Below are positions 5,626 to 8,690 of a DNA stretch of 8,690 bases, one piece after another. Position 1 is the stretch's first letter; each line of letters starts with the position of its first letter. The notes under the pieces are model-generated. The model had not been told where the DNA came from. It was given only the letters and a program-made list of their open reading frames with translations, and searched no databases. The DNA is from Clostridia bacterium (GTDB lineage: Bacteria; Bacillota_A; Clostridia; Oscillospirales; Acutalibacteraceae): NCBI GenBank assembly GCA_017445685.1, contig JAFSTS010000170.1, positions 1 to 8,690 of the forward strand, in the 5' to 3' direction. The position numbers and the translations under genes were made by a program.

Positions 5626-7413
5626 TTATTTCAGAATTTCGACAACACCGTTCTGAACATAGAGCTTTTCACCGTAACAGCAGTAAATATTGTTGCCTGA
5701 AATGTAGAAGTATTCGCTATCGTTAATTGCATAAAAATCGGAACAATTTTTTGCAAGTGAATTTGTTTCGCCGGTTTTGTAAATCAGCATGTCAAAAAGA
5801 CCGTTGTCATTTCTGATTTTCAGCAGTAGAAAGCCGTCAAAAAATTGACTGATTTCTTCAACGTTTTCGGCAACGGAAATCACTTCAAAATCATTCAGAA
5901 AAACAACTTGGAAAAGCTCGTCGTTTTCGTCTGTAAAAATAAACTTGTTGTCGGTGAAAAAGTAACTGCTGATTTTCTTGTTTTCAAAAATCGTCGCGAG
6001 TGAATTTTCGTTTATTCTTTGAAGAGAAAAAACGCTGTCTTTTTCAAGGAGCATAACTTCGCCGTTTTTTGAGAATTCAACGTTGTCATATTCGGCGATA
6101 TTTTCAACTGTAAATTTGTTTTCATAATTGATCCCGATTATTTTAACGTCGGAAGAGTTTGCGCTTTTGACTTTTTCAAATATCATTTTGTCAAATTCTT
6201 CCTGAGTTTTGACCTGTTTTATGTCCGATACAAGTTCGGCTGTTTCGAGGGTGATTTTTTGTGCGGAAAGGTCGTTGATGAGTATTTGCGGATCACCCTC
6301 TTTGGGAAAAAAGAGAATTTCGTCTTCAAATACCGACGTTTTCACAGTCTGAATGCCCGACGCGTTGAAGCACATAACGTCAAGACATTCAAAGCTGTTT
6401 TTGAATTGAATTGTATATTCTCTCACGCTGTCGCGCGCAAGTTTTTTCTGATAATCGACGTAAGCGGACTTGTATTGAGCAGGATCAACGTACTGTATCA
6501 GGCCGAACACAAGACTCTTTTTGTAGTCTGAAGAGGAAGGCTCCTGCATTTCGCTGTCTGATTGAGCGTATTCGTCGCTGAACTCAACATTGAGCTGACG
6601 TTTTTCCTGAGAATCTTCGCAGAAATATATGTTGTCCCAAACTTCGTCCGATTCTCCGCAGTACCATTTTTCGACCTTTTCACTCAAAAGCGTCACCTGT
6701 GCGTTTGCGTCGCAGAAATATAACCCTCCGTCGGAAAGAAAGATGAGATTCATATTTTCTCCGTCAGAATGGAACTCGGCGTTTTTTACGTCTGAAGAAA
6801 GCTGTTGTGAAGTTTTAAGATCGGTTTTAAACAGCTTTTTGTCAGAGGTGAGATAAAAAATATTTTCGCTGTTTTCAGCGTGGTAAACTTCGGTTACGTT
6901 TTGAGCGATTTTCGTTGAGTCTTTAAAATCATAGCAAAAAAGATCTCCGTCAAAAAGATAAACGATACGGTTTTCGTTTCCGACGAAAAACTCTCCGTCA
7001 AACTTTTCGGCTATCAGTTTGGCGTCTGCCGGGTTTTTGTACTTTTCGGGTTTAATGCCGTAAAGGTTTTTGGCTTTGTCTGTGAATGCCGCCGCGCTGT
7101 GGTTGACAGATAGATCGATCTTTTCTATTTCATGCCCGATTAAGACAAGCTCTTTCCCTGCCAAGGCATAGTTCCCGTCGGATGTTTTTACCACCGCGGC
7201 AGGGTAAACTTTGTGTGGGAAATACAGGAAACATACTGCTGTGACGGCGGCCAGAACAACAATAACTGACATAACTACGGCAAGTTTTTTCATGGAAAAA
7301 GTTTTTTTATGTTCATTTGACGTAACAGTTTTTTCAAACGTTTTAAGAGCTTCGTCAAGCACGGCTTCATCCTGAGAATAAAGGTGAGTTTTTTCGGAAT
7401 CTTTTTCTCTCAT
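5626..7413 (-). CDS. Large single-pass membrane protein with beta-rich (propeller-like) extracytoplasmic domain
   Basis: A 595-aa protein of unknown function. A charged cytoplasmic segment of about 43 residues (many Glu and Lys) precedes one membrane helix (about 44-65, ending YFPHKVYP). The long remainder is made of short strand-turn units such as NRIVYLFDGDLFCYDF, IFYLTSDKKLFKTDL, NLIFLSDGGLYFCD, KFIFTDENDELFQVV and YFYISGNNIYCCYG. Such repeats resemble TolB/DUF5050-like beta-propellers of clostridial membrane proteins, by pattern only. A helical, charged insert lies around SDEYAQSDSEMQEPSSS. The ATG at 7413 is chosen with AAAGGGA about 11 nt upstream; the frame extends to 7545 but that part covers the promoter. 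First gene of the four-gene operon, divergent from the DUF4474-like gene. It could sense or bind something at the cell surface. Confidence 0.8.
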   Translation of the reverse strand: MREKDSEKTHLYSQDEAVLDEALKTFEKTVTSNEHKKTFSMKKLAVVMSVIVVLAAVTAVCFLYFPHKVYPAAVVKTSDGNYALAGKELVLIGHEIEKIDLSVNHSAAAFTDKAKNLYGIKPEKYKNPADAKLIAEKFDGEFFVGNENRIVYLFDGDLFCYDFKDSTKIAQNVTEVYHAENSENIFYLTSDKKLFKTDLKTSQQLSSDVKNAEFHSDGENMNLIFLSDGGLYFCDANAQVTLLSEKVEKWYCGESDEVWDNIYFCEDSQEKRQLNVEFSDEYAQSDSEMQEPSSSDYKKSLVFGLIQYVDPAQYKSAYVDYQKKLARDSVREYTIQFKNSFECLDVMCFNASGIQTVKTSVFEDEILFFPKEGDPQILINDLSAQKITLETAELVSDIKQVKTQEEFDKMIFEKVKSANSSDVKIIGINYENKFTVENIAEYDNVEFSKNGEVMLLEKDSVFSLQRINENSLATIFENKKISSYFFTDNKFIFTDENDELFQVVFLNDFEVISVAENVEEISQFFDGFLLLKIRNDNGLFDMLIYKTGETNSLAKNCSDFYAINDSEYFYISGNNIYCCYGEKLYVQNGVVEILK

Positions 7414-7447
7414 AATTCGACTTTCCCTTTCAAAAAAATACAAGTTT

Positions 7448-7476
7448 ATTATATATTTTTCCGTTTCCTGTGTCAA
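7448..7476 (-). promoter_or_regulatory. Consensus promoter of the leftward envelope operon
   Basis: On the minus strand, TTGACA (complement of 7471-7476), a 17-nt spacer and TATAAT (complement of 7448-7453) match perfectly. The predicted start near 7442 leaves about 28 nt before the ATG at 7413. Its -35 box is 13 bp from the -35 box of the opposite promoter. Confidence 0.85.
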
Positions 7477-7489
7477 ATGAATATTGCGC

Positions 7490-7518
7490 TTGACTAAAAA
7501 TAGTTTAGATGATAAAAT
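7490..7518 (+). promoter_or_regulatory. Promoter of the DUF4474-like gene
   Basis: TTGACT (7490-7495), a 17-nt spacer and TAAAAT (7513-7518) each differ from consensus by one base. The start would be near 7525, with a leader of about 53 nt before the ATG at 7578. Confidence 0.75.
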
Positions 7519-7577
7519 AATGTTTGAGAAAAGATGGAGGAACAAATAAAAATTTGAGAAAACGAAAGGAGAAAAAT

Positions 7578-8327
7578 ATGCTTAAATCAATTATTTCTTT
7601 TGTAATGGCTTTTACGATCGCAACTGTTTCCATTGTCGGTCTCGGCGTGGGAAAAGCAAGCGTACAGGCGGTGCAAACGAGCGCAGTCAGTCAGTCTGTT
7701 GAAACGAAGTCGGAAAAAACTTTCTGGCAGAGGGTTGGAATTTTCGGATTCCTCTGGGACGATCAGGATAAGGTTTTCTACTCCGCTCACGAAGCGTGGC
7801 AGAGAAATTTCGGATACAACAAGTTTTATGACTTTGCGGCGCAGTTTTTGCTTCTCTATTATGATACCTGTCGTGTAAAATTTACCTACGGCGGCAAGGA
7901 TTGGCTCGTGCAGTTCTGGAAAGGTCAGTACGGTCTTATTCTGATGGGCGCAGAGGTTGGCGTTTACAGCAAAGACGAAGGTCAGTCGGTAGAACACTAT
8001 GAATGTGCCGACGACTCCAACTTGTTCTCTTTGGGATATACGCTGTACAGTTATGACAAAGTTTTGTTTGTAAGATCATATCAGGAAACATGGTGGCTTA
8101 CGGGATTTGTCGTCGGAAAGATCGACAAGTTTTCAGACCGTTCACAGCTTTCAATGAGATTGAGAATAACACTTAAAGATGAAGGCATGAGAGATGAGTT
8201 TATCAAAGCTCTTCAGGAGCCGAGAGTTGGCTTCACACAGGGCGATGCGCAGGCAAAAGATACGTTCTACGTTCTCGGAAACGACGTATATATTATGTGG
8301 AATACAGACAGGAATAAAACAAGCTGA
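7578..8327 (+). CDS. Secreted DUF4474-like protein
   Basis: A 249-aa protein with a signal peptide: Lys at position 3, hydrophobic residues about 4-24, and a likely cleavage after Ala27 or after VQA at 29-31. The mature part carries segments I recognise from the DUF4474 family: YSAHEAWQRNFGYNKFYD, then DWLVQFWKGQYGL...GAEVGVY, WWLTGFVVGKIDKFSDRSQL and RLRITLKDEGM. DUF4474 proteins are common in Clostridia and have no established function; the many conserved Trp and Tyr residues suggest a ligand- or glycan-facing surface, which is speculation. The ATG at 7578 has AAAGGAG ending 6 nt upstream; the frame is open to 7524, but the intervening part is leader. A single-gene unit with its own promoter and terminator, divergent from the membrane operon. 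Confidence 0.85.
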   Translation: MLKSIISFVMAFTIATVSIVGLGVGKASVQAVQTSAVSQSVETKSEKTFWQRVGIFGFLWDDQDKVFYSAHEAWQRNFGYNKFYDFAAQFLLLYYDTCRVKFTYGGKDWLVQFWKGQYGLILMGAEVGVYSKDEGQSVEHYECADDSNLFSLGYTLYSYDKVLFVRSYQETWWLTGFVVGKIDKFSDRSQLSMRLRITLKDEGMRDEFIKALQEPRVGFTQGDAQAKDTFYVLGNDVYIMWNTDRNKTS

Positions 8328-8340
8328 CACTTCTCAAAAC

Positions 8341-8374
8341 AAAAAGGACTGAGACATTCGCCTCAGTCCTTTTT
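8341..8374 (+). terminator. Strong intrinsic terminator of the DUF4474-like gene
   Basis: A perfect 13-bp stem (8341-8353 with 8362-8374) has core GGACTGAG/CTCAGTCC, an 8-nt loop, five As on the 5' side and five Ts on the 3' side. The symmetry makes it bidirectional. It lies 13 nt after the stop codon. Confidence 0.9.
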
Positions 8375-8392
8375 CATTAATGTCTTCAGACA

Positions 8393-8414
8393 GTTGCATG
8401 TGATAACATGCAAC
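8393..8414. repeat. Subterminal hairpin 1 of the IS200/IS605 left end
   Basis: A perfect 8-bp stem GTTGCATG/CATGCAAC with loop TGATAA. It is a candidate TnpA recognition hairpin at the element's left end. Confidence 0.65.
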
Positions 8415-8420
8415 AGACAA

Positions 8421-8439
8421 CCACCCGCTATGCGGGTGG
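8421..8439. repeat. Subterminal hairpin 2 of the IS200/IS605 left end
   Basis: A perfect 8-bp GC-rich stem CCACCCGC/GCGGGTGG with loop TAT, six nt after hairpin 1. This sequence type is common near the ends of clostridial IS200/IS605 elements. Either of the two hairpins could be the one bound by TnpA; the GC-rich one may also hinder incoming transcription. Confidence 0.7.
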
Positions 8440-8460
8440 GGGACAAAAGGTTATACCAAA

Positions 8461-8522
8461 AATCTCACCAATCTGATACAATAAAGTTGTTCAGGATTAT
8501 TTTAAAAAAGAAAGGTGAGATT
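8461..8522 (+). promoter_or_regulatory. Inverted repeat covering the tnpA RBS
   Basis: AATCTCACC (8461-8469) is the exact reverse complement of GGTGAGATT (8514-8522), which contains the AAAGGTGAG ribosome site of tnpA. The loop is 44 nt. In IS200 a 5' stem-loop is known to hide the tnpA ribosome site and keep transposition low; the arrangement here matches that logic. Confidence 0.65.
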
Positions 8523-8524
8523 AT

Positions 8525-8690
8525 ATGGCAAATAAAAGTAATAGTTTATCACACACAAAATGGATGTGTAAGTATCACAGAGTGTTCATACCGAAATACC
8601 GAAGGAAAGCAATATACGGACAGTATAGATCAGACTTACAGGAAATAATAAGGACACTATGTAGATACAAAGGGGTAGAAATACTTGAAG
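8525..8690 (+). CDS. tnpA: IS200/IS605-family transposase TnpA, N-terminal part
   Basis: The first 55 codons of a Y1 single-strand transposase. The segment HTKWMCKYHRVFIPKYRRK (residues 10-28) is the hallmark N-terminal strand of IS200-type TnpA, followed by IYGQYRSDLQEIIRTLCRYK, which fits the first helix. The catalytic HUH motif and the tyrosine lie further on and are outside the window, so activity cannot be judged. The ATG at 8525 has AAAGGTGAG 5 nt upstream. The family moves as single-stranded DNA through hairpin recognition. Confidence 0.92.
   Translation, partial: MANKSNSLSHTKWMCKYHRVFIPKYRRKAIYGQYRSDLQEIIRTLCRYKGVEILE

Larger units (their letters stand above)
8390..8690 (+). mobile_element. 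Left end of an IS200/IS605-family element, partial
   Basis: It contains the start of a TnpA of the IS200 type, preceded by three inverted-repeat structures, as in the left ends of this family (no terminal inverted repeats, subterminal hairpins). The left boundary is placed roughly between the upstream terminator (8374) and the first hairpin (8393); the exact cleavage site cannot be read. The right end and any tnpB are outside the window. Confidence 0.8.

Noticed and set aside
7587..7997. A 136-aa leftward open frame opposite the DUF4474-like gene
   Set aside because: Antisense shadow; the rightward gene has promoter, ribosome site, signal peptide, family motifs and terminator.
1..8690. CRISPR array, rRNA genes, replication origin
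   Set aside because: No regularly spaced repeats, rRNA-like segments or DnaA-box clusters were seen in the window.

Overview
The window looks like a chromosomal stretch from a low-to-moderate GC Firmicute of the class Clostridia, probably a Ruminococcus/Oscillospiraceae-type gut bacterium. This is inferred from strong AGGAGG-type ribosome binding sites, consensus TTGACA-17-TATAAT promoters, a single-chain alpha2-type glycyl-tRNA synthetase, a DUF4474-type secreted protein and clostridial-style IS3 and IS200/IS605 ends. No species can be named from the sequence alone.

Layout. The left edge (1-120) is the 5' end of an insertion sequence reading leftward, whose first 14 codons resemble the N-terminus of an IS3-family OrfA. 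From 163 to 2913 a leftward housekeeping cluster encodes an MTA/SAH nucleosidase (mtnN), a YfbR-type HD-domain 5'-deoxynucleotidase and glycyl-tRNA synthetase. There is a strong promoter before mtnN and another between yfbR and glyS. The 2914-3686 gap holds a candidate structured RNA or terminator (about 3066-3200), a consensus promoter, tRNA-Met(CAT) and tRNA-Glu(TTC). A 49-bp exact duplication of the tRNA-Glu 3' end plus its terminator flanks 128 bp of non-coding DNA.

From 7413 back to 3687 a leftward four-gene operon runs from one consensus promoter. It encodes a 595-aa single-pass membrane protein with a large beta-rich extracytoplasmic region, a small FUSC/aromatic-acid-exporter-like membrane protein, a GNAT-fold protein lacking the acetyl-CoA loop, and a membrane-anchored GDPD-fold protein lacking its catalytic His/Arg/Glu. 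The operon ends at the second copy of the duplicated bidirectional terminator. Divergent from it, a rightward gene (7578-8327) encodes a secreted DUF4474-like protein with its own promoter and a strong terminator. The right edge (from about 8390) is the left end of an IS200/IS605-type element with its hairpins and the start of tnpA.

Two themes stand out. First, three separate ribosome binding sites (the left IS, the GNAT gene and tnpA) sit inside perfect or near-perfect inverted repeats that could hide them in mRNA. Second, two consecutive genes of the envelope operon keep enzyme folds but seem to have lost catalytic or cofactor residues, which suggests a binding or regulatory role.
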